Source of the DNA: Bacteroidia bacterium
GTDB taxonomy: Bacteria > Bacteroidota > Bacteroidia > Bacteroidales > CAJPTX01
Length of the DNA: 23,830 nucleotides
Direction of reading: 5' to 3'
Assembly (NCBI GenBank): GCA_905373665.1
Contig: CAJPTV010000020.1
Location: forward strand, 1-23,830
The translations under genes and the position numbers were made by a program. Below, piece by piece: positions 7,995 to 15,849 of the stretch (within the stretch, counting starts at the first letter, position 1; every line of letters begins with the position of its first letter). The notes under the pieces are model-generated. The model worked only from the letters and a program-made list of their open reading frames with translations. It had not been told where the DNA came from and searched no databases.

Positions 7995-8026
7995 AAAGGG
8001 GTGCAGTATCGACACTGCGCCCCTTT
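7995..8026. terminator. Shared terminator between convergent clpB and hflX
   Basis: AAAGGGGTGCAGT (7995-8007) pairs with ACTGCGCCCCTTT (8014-8026), with one G-T wobble and a 6-base loop. On the plus strand five T end the structure (8024-8028). On the minus strand the stem also ends in TTT, so it could serve both genes, more weakly for hflX. Confidence 0.82.
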
Positions 8027-8095
8027 TTGTATCTATGCGTTGGTTTGTAGGAGATAGGCGGCGAGGGGAGGGGAGTGGTCGTGCGTTGGTGAGGC

Positions 8096-9238
8096 TTAAT
8101 AGTTCTTTGCTACCTTCTCGAAGAGCAACTCCCGCAATACGGCCATATTCGTACCCTGAGCCGCAGAAACGAAGACGCAGCGGCGCTCGTCCTTAGCGAA
8201 CCAACTCGATTCGAGTTCGGAGAGCGTCTGACGGGCACGTGCCTCGTCGGAGAGGTCGTAGGGCTCGCGATCGGGGTTCTGATAGAGGTCTATCTTGTTG
8301 AAGCCGAGGAGCTGCTCCTTGTCACCTGCGCCGATTTCCAAAAGGATGTTCTGCACGGCGGCCATTTGCTCTAGGAAAGAGGGGTGCGAGACGTCTATCA
8401 CGTGCAAGAGCAAATCTGCTTCTCTTACCTCATCTAAGGTCGATTTGAACGACTCGACCAACTGTGTGGGCAGTTTACGGATGAACCCCACGGTGTCAGA
8501 AAGAAGGAACTTGCCTCGTGAGCCTGCGATGCGCCGCACGGTAGTGTCGAGGGTTGCAAAGAGCTTGTTCTCAGCCAGTACCTCGCTGCCAGAAAGATAG
8601 TTCATGATGGAGGATTTCCCAACATTGGTATACCCCACGAGCGCCACACGCAGGATTTGGTCGCGGTGCTTGCGTTGGGTACGGAACTGTGCATCGACCT
8701 GCGCTAGTTCCTGTTTGAGCTTGGCGATGCGGTTGTGAATGACCCGTCGGTCGGTCTCTATTTCTCGCTCACCGGGGCCGCGCATCCCGATCCCCCCGCG
8801 CTGTCGTTCAAGGTGTGTCCACATCCCTGCGAGCCGCGGCAGAAGGTATTCGTACTGTGCGAGCTCCACCTGTAGGCGCGAGTGTGCCGTGCGAGCATGC
8901 GCCGCAAAGATGTCAAGGATGAGCCCCGTACGATCTACCACCCGCACCTTCAAGATTTGCTCTAGGTTGCGCTGCTGGGTTGCTCTGAGTTCGTCGTCAA
9001 AGACTACGAGCTCGATGCTCTCGGTTTCTACGTACTGTGCGATCTCGTTCGCTTTTCCCGAACCTATGTAGGTGCGCGGGTTGAGCTCCTGTGCGTGCTG
9101 TACGAAGCGGCGCAGGACTTCGCCGCCGGCGGTTTCCACCAGAAAACACAGTTCGTCTAAATACTCTTCTGTTTGGCGGATGCTGACCTCGCCCAGACGG
9201 AGGGCGACGACTACGGCGCGTTCGCGGGGGTGTTCCAT
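8096..9238 (-). CDS. hflX: HflX ribosome-associated GTPase
   Basis: 380 residues. HflX is a cytoplasmic GTPase that binds the 50S subunit, splits stalled or stressed ribosomes and aids recovery from heat and translation stress. The N-terminal HflX domain (about 1-130) includes PRTYIGSGKANEIA, and GGIGMRGPGEREIETDRR (148-165) is the family's hallmark glycine-rich linker, followed by a helical coiled segment. The G-domain has G1 GYTNVGKS (202-209), G2 TLDTT (229-233), G3 DTVGF (248-252), G4 NKID (314-317) and G5 SAA (358-360), all intact. The protein ends shortly after G5, like other compact members. The start fits the -7 element just upstream. It is convergent with clpB and divergent from the peptidase gene. 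Confidence 0.97.
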   Translation of the reverse strand: MEHPRERAVVVALRLGEVSIRQTEEYLDELCFLVETAGGEVLRRFVQHAQELNPRTYIGSGKANEIAQYVETESIELVVFDDELRATQQRNLEQILKVRVVDRTGLILDIFAAHARTAHSRLQVELAQYEYLLPRLAGMWTHLERQRGGIGMRGPGEREIETDRRVIHNRIAKLKQELAQVDAQFRTQRKHRDQILRVALVGYTNVGKSSIMNYLSGSEVLAENKLFATLDTTVRRIAGSRGKFLLSDTVGFIRKLPTQLVESFKSTLDEVREADLLLHVIDVSHPSFLEQMAAVQNILLEIGAGDKEQLLGFNKIDLYQNPDREPYDLSDEARARQTLSELESSWFAKDERRCVFVSAAQGTNMAVLRELLFEKVAKNY

Positions 9239-9257
9239 ACTTCTCTTTTTGGTTAGA

Positions 9258-9265
9258 CAAAGGTA
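9258..9265 (-). promoter_or_regulatory. Bacteroidota -7 promoter element for hflX
   Basis: On the minus strand this reads TACCTTTG, an exact TAnnTTTG match, 20 bases before the hflX ATG. The -33 element is unclear. Confidence 0.6.
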
Positions 9266-9408
9266 GTAAGGCGTTGGGAATCTGTCCTTCGGTTACCAAA
9301 ACGCCTATTTTATCTCGTAAAATATTTAGAATCCCCGTCCTTACTTGCTTGCCAGACAATGTAAGAAAATAATTCAGAAATTGGTTAGTTTTATAAGATT
9401 CTTTTCCC

Positions 9409-9416
9409 TATCTTTG
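9409..9416 (+). promoter_or_regulatory. Bacteroidota -7 promoter element for the S9 peptidase
   Basis: TATCTTTG is an exact TAnnTTTG match 22 bases upstream of the ATG at 9439. The sequence before it (9370-9405) is AT-rich but lacks a clear TTTG. Confidence 0.6.
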
Positions 9417-9438
9417 TTTCCAAAGAAAACTTAATCAG

Positions 9439-11562
9439 ATGGATCGGATGAGCAAATTGAGACGACTAGTCATGGCATGCTTGGTAACCATACCCTTTGT
9501 GGGCGGAGCACTGGCCGGAACGCCTGCACAGGGGGGCGAGACGGGGTCTAAGGCAAAGTTGACGTGCGAGGTACCCGCCATCAAGGACGGACACTTCACC
9601 CCAGAGGTGATGTGGGCTATGGGACGCCTTGGCGGTTACGCTGTGTCGCCTGACGGGCTACGCCTAGCCTACACGGTGACGCGCTATGATGTGAAGGCAA
9701 ACAAGGGGTGGAGCGACCTCTTTGTCAAAGAGTTAACCTCTGGGAAAGTGAAACAGTTAACCGATTTCAGCGCACAGGTTTACAACATCGAGTGGAGTCC
9801 GAGCGGGGAGTTGCGTTTCGTCTCCTCGCACGAGGGAACACCGCAGATCTACAAGATGCAAGCCGACGGGACGGGGCTAACCTGCCTCTCTAATGTACCC
9901 GATGGCGTTGATGGTTTCCGCTATGCGCCCGATGGTAAGCATATTGCCTACGTGTCGACCATTCCATTCGTTCCTCAAGTGAAGGACCGTTACCCAGACC
10001 TTGATAAGTCGACCGGGATGGTCTTTGATGACCTGATGTATCGCCACTGGGATGCTTGGGATGACGGTGCTCGCTCGCACGTCTTTATCGCCCCTGTGGA
10101 TGCAGCGGGTAAGCTCGGTGAAGGGAAAGACCTTTTGGAGGGCGAGCCCTATCACAGCCCATTGCGCCCCTTCGGCGGTATGGAAGAAATCGGTTGGAAT
10201 GCGGACGGAACGGCGCTTGCCTACACCTGTAAGAAGCTCGTAGGCAAGGAGGCAGCCTTTAGCACCAACTCCGATATTTACGTTTACGATCTTGCGAAAA
10301 AGACGACCACGAACGTCACCGAACCCAACCCAGGTTATGACCGCTGTCCGGTCTTTTCGCCTGACGGAAAATACCTCCTCTGGACGAGTATGAAGCGCCC
10401 TGGCTTTGAAGCTGACCAAGAGCGCCTTATGCTCCTGAACTTGGCAGACAACACGAAAAAGCAGCTCTGCCCAGCCTTTGATTACTCTGCGTCATCTATG
10501 GTTTGGATGCCCGCGAGTGATGGCTTCTACTTCGTTTCTGGCGTACGTGGCACCTCTCAGCTTTATAAACTGATGCTGAACGAAGCAATGCCAGTCGCGC
10601 TCACCTCCGGACGCCACGACTACCACTCGGTGCTCCTTGCGGGCGATAAGCTCTATGCAGACCGTGTCTCGATGCTCACACCCGCCGAGGTCTACAGTGT
10701 AACCCTTGCGGACGGGGCACAGAACAAGGTCACCGACATCAATGATGCGATTCTCAAAAAGCTCGATATGCCCCAAGTGCAGGAGCGTTGGGTGCGTACT
10801 ACAGACGGCAAAGATATGTTGACTTGGGTCGTGCTCCCGCCCAAGTTTGATGTCTCGAAGCGCTATCCTGCGATTCTCTTTTGCGAGGGGGGGCCGCAGA
10901 GTCCGTTAACGCAGTTCTGGAGCTTCCGTTGGAACTTGGCGCTCATGGCGAGCCAAGGCTATGTGGTGGTAGCCCCTAACCGTCGTGGCGTCCTCACCTT
11001 CGGGCAGAAATGGACGGATGACATTAGTAAGAACCACGGTGGGCAGGAGATGAAAGACCTCCTGGGTGCTATCGACGAATTGGCTAAAGAGCCATGGGTT
11101 GATAAAGACCGCCTCGGCGCTGTAGGGGCCTCTTACGGGGGCTTTACGGTAAATTGGCTTGCAGGGCATCATAACAAGCGCTTTAAGGCGTTTATTAGCC
11201 ATTGTGGCGTCTTTCACTCCGAAATGGAGTTCTATACGACAGAAGAGATGTTCTTTGACGAATGGGAAATGGGCGGTAAGCCTTGGGAAAAAGACAACGC
11301 TGTGGCACAGAAGAGCTTCAGCGAGAGTCCGCATCAGTTCGTTACCAAGTGGGACACGCCAATAATGATCATCCATGGCGGTCACGACTTCCGTATCCCT
11401 TACACACAGGGGATGGCAGCCTTCAATGCCGCACAAATCCTCGGTATCCCGAGCCGTTTCCTCTTCTTCCCAGATGAGACGCACTGGGTGCTCAAACCAC
11501 AGAACGGGTTGCTCTGGCAGCGCGAGTTCTTCCGCTGGCTCGACACCTACCTGAAGAAGTAA
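9439..11562 (+). CDS. Secreted S9-family dipeptidyl peptidase, DPP5-like
   Basis: 707 residues. A signal peptide (about 1-27, hydrophobic core then GALAGTPA) indicates export, so action is in the periplasm or outside. A seven-bladed-propeller-type domain with WD40-like PD40 motifs (YAVSPDG, IEWSPSG, RYAPDG, FSPDG; about 45-430) is followed by an alpha/beta-hydrolase domain (about 445-707). The catalytic residues are visible: Ser565 in GASYGG, Asp650 in GGHDFR and His682 in DETHW. Size, motifs and C-terminus match dipeptidyl peptidase 5 of Porphyromonas gingivalis, which releases dipeptides from peptides for use as carbon and energy source. Other S9C peptidases cannot be excluded from motifs alone. 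An alternative ATG lies three codons in (9448). It has its own promoter. Confidence 0.92.
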   Translation: MDRMSKLRRLVMACLVTIPFVGGALAGTPAQGGETGSKAKLTCEVPAIKDGHFTPEVMWAMGRLGGYAVSPDGLRLAYTVTRYDVKANKGWSDLFVKELTSGKVKQLTDFSAQVYNIEWSPSGELRFVSSHEGTPQIYKMQADGTGLTCLSNVPDGVDGFRYAPDGKHIAYVSTIPFVPQVKDRYPDLDKSTGMVFDDLMYRHWDAWDDGARSHVFIAPVDAAGKLGEGKDLLEGEPYHSPLRPFGGMEEIGWNADGTALAYTCKKLVGKEAAFSTNSDIYVYDLAKKTTTNVTEPNPGYDRCPVFSPDGKYLLWTSMKRPGFEADQERLMLLNLADNTKKQLCPAFDYSASSMVWMPASDGFYFVSGVRGTSQLYKLMLNEAMPVALTSGRHDYHSVLLAGDKLYADRVSMLTPAEVYSVTLADGAQNKVTDINDAILKKLDMPQVQERWVRTTDGKDMLTWVVLPPKFDVSKRYPAILFCEGGPQSPLTQFWSFRWNLALMASQGYVVVAPNRRGVLTFGQKWTDDISKNHGGQEMKDLLGAIDELAKEPWVDKDRLGAVGASYGGFTVNWLAGHHNKRFKAFISHCGVFHSEMEFYTTEEMFFDEWEMGGKPWEKDNAVAQKSFSESPHQFVTKWDTPIMIIHGGHDFRIPYTQGMAAFNAAQILGIPSRFLFFPDETHWVLKPQNGLLWQREFFRWLDTYLKK

Positions 11563-11609
11563 TAGGGGGCTCGCTCTCTATTACCATACCAGCCACCTCC
11601 CTTTATTTT

Positions 11610-11617
11610 TACATTTG
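11610..11617 (+). promoter_or_regulatory. Bacteroidota -7 promoter element for the transaldolase gene
   Basis: TACATTTG is an exact TAnnTTTG match 14 bases before the ATG at 11632, which implies a very short leader. No terminator is seen between the peptidase and this gene, so read-through is also possible. Confidence 0.45.
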
Positions 11618-11631
11618 TAACTTACCATACC

Positions 11632-12285
11632 ATGAAATTCTTTTTAGATACTGCTAACCTCAATGAGATTGCTGAAGCGGCATCATACGGCATTCTCGAT
11701 GGTGTGACCACTAACCCTTCCCTTATGGCGAAGGAGGGTATTCAGGGGCATGCTGCTGTCCTAGAACATTACAAACGTATCTGCGAGCTTGTGGAGGGCG
11801 ATGTCAGTGCCGAAGTCTTAGCCGTCGATTATGACGGGATGATGCGCGAGGCACACGAGCTCGCTGCCCTACACGAACAGATCGTGGTGAAGGTGCCCTG
11901 CACCACGGATGGGATTCGGGTGATTCACGCTCTTTCCGAAGAGGGGATTTCTACGAACTGCACGCTTATCTTTTCACTGACTCAGGCGCTCGTGGCAGCC
12001 AAGGCGGGGGCTTCGTATGTTTCTCCTTTTGTGGGGCGTTTGGATGATATCTCGGAGGATGGGATCGGGCTCGTTCGTTCTATCGTCGATTGTTACTTCG
12101 AGTATGAGTTTGATACGGAGGTTCTTGCGGCTTCGATACGTCACCCGCAGCACGTGGTGCGTTGTGTAGAGGTCGGTGCCGATGTGGTGACTTGTCCGTT
12201 GTCGGTCATTAAGGCGCTGTTTAAGCACCCGTTGACGGATGCGGGGTTAGCGAAGTTCATCGAAGACGCGCGTAAGATGCATTAA
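11632..12285 (+). CDS. Small transaldolase (TalC/FSA-like family)
   Basis: 217 residues, the length of the single-domain TalC/fructose-6-phosphate aldolase family. The TIM-barrel enzyme begins MKFFLDTAN, contains the TTNPSL signature and the Schiff-base lysine Lys87 in VVKVPCT. Databases often label such proteins fructose-6-phosphate aldolase. In E. coli FSA the residue near the active site is Tyr in APYVNR, whereas this protein has SPFVGRLDD with Phe133. Phe at that position is associated with transaldolase activity, so the likely reaction is transfer of dihydroxyacetone between sedoheptulose-7-phosphate and glyceraldehyde-3-phosphate in the non-oxidative pentose phosphate pathway. Cytoplasmic. 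A strong terminator follows 65 bases after the stop. Family is certain; activity is inferred from one residue. Confidence 0.93.
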   Translation: MKFFLDTANLNEIAEAASYGILDGVTTNPSLMAKEGIQGHAAVLEHYKRICELVEGDVSAEVLAVDYDGMMREAHELAALHEQIVVKVPCTTDGIRVIHALSEEGISTNCTLIFSLTQALVAAKAGASYVSPFVGRLDDISEDGIGLVRSIVDCYFEYEFDTEVLAASIRHPQHVVRCVEVGADVVTCPLSVIKALFKHPLTDAGLAKFIEDARKMH

Positions 12286-12350
12286 ACGATTCTCTGGGTA
12301 GCGACTCGTCGCCCGTTATCCGCGAGAACGAGTTGTTACGATGATAAGGG

Positions 12351-12384
12351 AGGGGGCGTAGCCGTAGGGGTTACGCCCCCTTTC
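12351..12384 (+). terminator. Rho-independent terminator after the transaldolase gene
   Basis: AGGGGGCGTA (12351-12360) pairs perfectly with TACGCCCCCT (12372-12381) around an 11-base loop; only a short T-run follows. The very GC-rich stem compensates. Confidence 0.75.
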
Positions 12385-12451
12385 GCGTTTACAAGAGGGA
12401 GTCTGGTGATATGCTTTCCTAAATCAGGGTACAGCGCACAACCACCCTAGA

Positions 12452-12464
12452 GGTATGCTATACC
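12452..12464. repeat. Short palindrome in the folA promoter region
   Basis: GGTAT and ATACC form perfect 5-base arms around GCT. The centre lies about 18 bases upstream of the folA -7 element, overlapping where the -33 element should be. It could be an operator or a chance palindrome. Confidence 0.3.
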
Positions 12465-12475
12465 AAATTTTGCTT

Positions 12476-12483
12476 TACCTTTG
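12476..12483 (+). promoter_or_regulatory. Bacteroidota -7 promoter element for folA-dnaB
   Basis: TACCTTTG is an exact TAnnTTTG match 27 bases before the ATG at 12511. It overlaps the in-frame TTG at 12481, so a transcript from here cannot start translation at that TTG. This decides the start codon. Confidence 0.65.
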
Positions 12484-12510
12484 ACACGTAAGCTAAAAAG
12501 CCCTGAGGAT

Positions 12511-13002
12511 ATGCAACCATTCACGCATTTAACGATTATCGTCGCCATGGATCGTGCCGGGGGGATTGGCCGCGATAACCGTCTGCTCTGTCACATTCCC
12601 GAAGATTTAGCCTATTTCAAGGAGAAAACCTGGGGGGGAATCCTCGTCATGGGGCGACGCACCTACGAGTCTATCGGACGCCCCCTCCCCGGGCGTCGCA
12701 CCGTGGTCATGTCGCGCGATAGGGGGCTCTCGATCCCTGACGTTGAGGTTGTGCACTCTGTGGAAGAGGTCGCTGCGTTGCCACAAGAACGTCTCTTTAT
12801 CGCAGGGGGGGCTGAGATCTATCGCCTTTTCTATCCCTACGCCACAGACTTTCTACTCACACAAATAGACGCAACCCTAGACGCCGACACCTACTTCCCT
12901 TACCCGATGCCGAACGACGCTTGGCAGCTTCAAGAGGAGAACCCGTGGGCAACCTCTGTAAAGGGGCTACGCTACCGTTTCGCACACTACGTGCTCGCAT
13001 AA
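12511..13002 (+). CDS. folA: Dihydrofolate reductase
   Basis: 163 residues from ATG 12511 (MQPFTHLTII); the in-frame TTG at 12481 is rejected because it lies in the promoter element. The enzyme reduces dihydrofolate to tetrahydrofolate with NADPH in the cytoplasm, feeding thymidylate and purine synthesis. Family signatures in order: VAMDRAGGIGRDN, the folate-site segment HIPEDL with the proton-donor-equivalent Asp32, MGRRTYESIGRPLPGR (NADPH-binding), FIAGGAEIY and LTQIDA. One key residue is unusual: the strongly conserved Trp just before this segment (E. coli Trp22, in PWNLPADL) is Cys27 here (LCHIPEDL, codon TGT rather than TGG). All else looks functional. The gene is followed after only 15 bases by dnaB, so the two are probably cotranscribed. 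Confidence 0.96.
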   Translation: MQPFTHLTIIVAMDRAGGIGRDNRLLCHIPEDLAYFKEKTWGGILVMGRRTYESIGRPLPGRRTVVMSRDRGLSIPDVEVVHSVEEVAALPQERLFIAGGAEIYRLFYPYATDFLLTQIDATLDADTYFPYPMPNDAWQLQEENPWATSVKGLRYRFAHYVLA

Positions 13003-13017
13003 ACACCAACTACGACC

Positions 13018-14619
13018 ATGGCAGAAGAAATAGAGGCTAGCGGCATTCTCAACGAAGTATCGAAACGGTCGCGAAAAGAACGCCCGACCATCACCGTCCA
13101 AGGAGCGCGCCTCCCACCCAATGCGACCGAAATAGAGGACTTGGTCCTCGGAGCCCTTCTTATCGAACCTACCCTCATTGGCGAACTGAAGGACTACCTC
13201 ATGCCCGCGCACTTCTACGACCCCAAAAATGCCGAAATCTACGAAGCAATACAGAAGCTTGCCAATCGCAACTCCGTCGTAGATACCACCACCGTGGTGC
13301 AATACCTCGCCGAGGCCGAAACCCTAGGAAAGGTGGGCGGAGCACGACGCATCGCAAGCCTATCACTCGCCATCTCCTCTGCCGCCAGCGCAGCAGGGCA
13401 TGTCAAAATTATCATCCAGAAGTACCTACAGCGCGAGGTGATCCGCCTCTGCTCAGAGACGCAAATGAAAGCCTACGAGGCCGACGAAGACGTCGACGAA
13501 CTCGTAGAAGAGATGGAGGGAAAACTCTTCGAGCTCAGCGAGTATAAGCTACAGCGCGACGTACTTTCGATGGAGCTCGCCGTCCGTCAAACCATGGACG
13601 AGCTGACCGAGTTGAAAGAGCACCCTGACATGTACAGCGGCGTCCCCACGGGCTTCTACAAGCTCGACCTGATAACCCAAGGTTTCCAAAAAGGCGACCT
13701 CGTTGTACTTGCCGCACGCCCCTCCATGGGAAAAACAGCCCTTGCTATGACCATGGCCATGAGCATGTCGCTAGACAAGAAAAAGAGTGTTGCCTTTTTC
13801 AGCCTTGAAATGCCGACCGTGGCACTCGTACGACGCCTTTTGAGTGCGGAGGCTAAAGTAGACTCCAAGGTCTTGCGAAGCGGGCTGATGCGCGAGGAGG
13901 AGGAAATGGCACTCTGGCAAGCCGCCTCACGCCTCATGAATGCCTCCATTTACCTCGACGATAGCCAAAACATGGGGGTGGGCGAGATTCAAGCGAAATG
14001 CCGCCGTCTAAAGCAACAGAAGGGGATCGATATTGTCTTCATCGACTACCTGCAGCTTATCAGCACCCCCGCGACTAAAAATGGGAATCGTGAGCAGGAG
14101 GTGAGTAAGATATCGCGCGGGCTAAAGGCTATGGCCAAGGAGCTTAACATCCCCGTGGTCGCTCTCGCGCAGCTGAGCCGTGCCATTGAGGGTCGCGATA
14201 GCAAGACTCGTCGTCCGATCCTTTCTGACCTTCGAGAATCGGGCTCTATTGAGCAGGATGCGGACATTGTTATGTTCATTCACCGTCCTGAGAAATATGG
14301 GATTCTTGAGTTTAAGGATCACGTTTTGACAGAAGGTAAAGCCGAACTCATTATAGCCAAGCACCGTAATGGAGAAACGGGCTCGGCGTTCGTGGACTTC
14401 GATTCGCACAATGCTCGCTTTGTTGACACTCGTGACTTGGTAGATCATAATTACGAGGGCAATGAAAACGAGAAAAAATCCAATAGCGACCAGAAACGAG
14501 CCGCGTATGCGAACCCTCCAATTTCCGAGGAGGAACAAGGAGAAGAGACCCACGATATCCAATCCCGTAGCAACGATGAGTTGGAGTACGGCGATGATAG
14601 AGAGCAGCCTGCCTTCTAA
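13018..14619 (+). CDS. dnaB: Replicative DNA helicase DnaB
   Basis: 533 residues. DnaB is the hexameric 5'-3' helicase at the replication fork. The N-terminal primase-interacting domain (about 30-130, starting with IEDLVLGALL) is followed by a linker helix and the RecA-like DnaB C domain (about 205-480). Visible motifs are Walker A ARPSMGKT (233-240, Lys239), FFSLEMP (H1a-like), Walker B DIVFIDYLQLI and the LAQLSR and LRESGSIEQDAD segments, followed by a catalytic-core end at HRNGETG. There is no intein insertion in the usual Walker A or B sites. The last 50 residues form a charged, low-complexity tail, common in Bacteroidota DnaB. It sits 15 bases behind folA. No hairpin terminator is seen before the next gene. 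Confidence 0.97.
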   Translation: MAEEIEASGILNEVSKRSRKERPTITVQGARLPPNATEIEDLVLGALLIEPTLIGELKDYLMPAHFYDPKNAEIYEAIQKLANRNSVVDTTTVVQYLAEAETLGKVGGARRIASLSLAISSAASAAGHVKIIIQKYLQREVIRLCSETQMKAYEADEDVDELVEEMEGKLFELSEYKLQRDVLSMELAVRQTMDELTELKEHPDMYSGVPTGFYKLDLITQGFQKGDLVVLAARPSMGKTALAMTMAMSMSLDKKKSVAFFSLEMPTVALVRRLLSAEAKVDSKVLRSGLMREEEEMALWQAASRLMNASIYLDDSQNMGVGEIQAKCRRLKQQKGIDIVFIDYLQLISTPATKNGNREQEVSKISRGLKAMAKELNIPVVALAQLSRAIEGRDSKTRRPILSDLRESGSIEQDADIVMFIHRPEKYGILEFKDHVLTEGKAELIIAKHRNGETGSAFVDFDSHNARFVDTRDLVDHNYEGNENEKKSNSDQKRAAYANPPISEEEQGEETHDIQSRSNDELEYGDDREQPAF

Positions 14620-14635
14620 ATTTATAATTTCTTAT

Positions 14636-14643
14636 TACCTTAG
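14636..14643 (+). promoter_or_regulatory. Possible -7 promoter element for the TPR protein gene
   Basis: TACCTTAG has one mismatch to TAnnTTTG and lies 35 bases before the ATG at 14679, in an AT-rich gap after dnaB. Confidence 0.4.
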
Positions 14644-14678
14644 CACTTGGATTGAGATAGTACTAACACACAAAAGAC

Positions 14679-15659
14679 ATGGTATACGCAAAGAGTAAAA
14701 CGGTAGGTTTGGGGTTGTTGGTTTCACTCGTTTTCTTCTTCTCTGGCGTACAAGCGCAAGACATGAAGGAGGCCGCAGATTTGTACAATGGCGCAGCAAA
14801 GAGCTATAAACAGAATCCGCAAGAGGCGCTCAAATCTGCCACCAAATCCATCGAAATCTGTACAAAGCTCGACACCGATGAGTCCAAGGAGTTAAAGGCC
14901 AAGGGGCTGAAGATGATACCGCTCATTCACGTAGAGATTAGCAAAATCCACTACAAGCAAGGGAAGGGCGACGAGAGTATCGAAGCGCTTCGTACTGCCA
15001 AAAAGATCGCCGAGGAGAATCAAGATGCCACGGGGAACAATCTAGCTACCTCCACCCTCGCCTCGGTGCTTTATATCGAAAGTACCAAGTGTGTCAAAGC
15101 TGGCGACTATGAAAAGGCTATTGCCCTCGCTAACGAGTCCTGCTCCTACAAGGATAAGAGTGTCGATCCGCTTTTGGTTATAGCACGTGCACAAGACTCG
15201 CTCAAGCGCTATGACGAGATGTTAGACACCTACGAAAAGGGGATCGGGATCGCCAAGGCCACCAACAATCTACAGCGTTTGACGGATATGCGTATCCTTG
15301 CTACGAACTACCTTAAGAAGGAGAGTCAAGGGTTGCAGGATAAGAAGAAAATGGACGACGCCATCGTATTGCTCAACCGTGCTGTAAAGTTTGACGAGCG
15401 TGACCCTGAGGTGTACGCAGCTTTAGCCGTATGTTTCAAGGCAAAGAATGAGCACGACAGTGTCGTAGCCAATGCGAACCTCGCGATAGACAACGCGCCC
15501 CTCACCATGGACAAGACGCAGCTCTACTTCCTCAAGGCGCAGGCTTTGCAAGCTAAGGGAGACACTGAGGGCGCCTGCGAGGCATACAAAGAAGCCGCTT
15601 TTGGCTCTTTTAAGGAAGCTGCCGAGCACCAAATGAAAGAGGTTTTGAAGTGTAAATAG
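14679..15659 (+). CDS. Exported tetratricopeptide-repeat protein of unknown function
   Basis: 326 residues. A signal peptide (about 1-26, hydrophobic VGLGLLVSLVFFFSGV then QAQ) sends it to the periplasm or outer envelope; no lipobox Cys is seen. The rest is helical with TPR-like units: AADLYNGAAKSYKQNPQEAL near the N-terminus, GDYEKAIALANES in the middle, then MDDAIVLLNRAVKFDERDPE, NEHDSVVANANLAI and KGDTEGACEAYKEA toward the C-terminus. TPR arrays act as protein-protein scaffolds, so the role is probably in an envelope complex, but no partner is evident. It has its own weak promoter and a good terminator, so it appears monocistronic between dnaB and the export operon. No specific gene name can be assigned. 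Confidence 0.88.
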   Translation: MVYAKSKTVGLGLLVSLVFFFSGVQAQDMKEAADLYNGAAKSYKQNPQEALKSATKSIEICTKLDTDESKELKAKGLKMIPLIHVEISKIHYKQGKGDESIEALRTAKKIAEENQDATGNNLATSTLASVLYIESTKCVKAGDYEKAIALANESCSYKDKSVDPLLVIARAQDSLKRYDEMLDTYEKGIGIAKATNNLQRLTDMRILATNYLKKESQGLQDKKKMDDAIVLLNRAVKFDERDPEVYAALAVCFKAKNEHDSVVANANLAIDNAPLTMDKTQLYFLKAQALQAKGDTEGACEAYKEAAFGSFKEAAEHQMKEVLKCK

Positions 15660-15684
15660 AGGGCACAAACGCCCTTTGTACCCT

Positions 15685-15718
15685 AAAGGCCGTTCCCAAC
15701 AAGGGAATGGCCTTTTTC
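15685..15718 (+). terminator. Rho-independent terminator after the TPR protein gene
   Basis: AAAGGCCGTTCCC (15685-15697) pairs with GGGAATGGCCTTT (15703-15715), including one G-T wobble, around AACAA and followed by T residues. It begins 26 bases after the stop. Confidence 0.9.
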
Positions 15719-15807
15719 TTTGAAAGAAAGTCTCTGAGTGCAAAATACGATACCCCTTCTTTTGGCTTTTAGTCTCCCGCCGAGGGGTGTGTTTTGAAAA
15801 ATACGGC

Positions 15808-15815
15808 TATCTTTG
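15808..15815 (+). promoter_or_regulatory. Bacteroidota -7 promoter element for the export operon
   Basis: TATCTTTG is an exact TAnnTTTG match 34 bases upstream of the first gene of the operon (ATG 15850). No other promoter-like element is apparent between the four tightly spaced genes. Confidence 0.6.
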
Positions 15816-15849
15816 CGTAGTCATAGGTTGATTCGTCAATAAAATAATC

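Noticed and set aside
12481..12510. N-terminal extension of folA from a TTG codon
   Set aside because: The TTG lies within the TAnnTTTG promoter element and adds residues absent from the family; ATG 12511 fits better.
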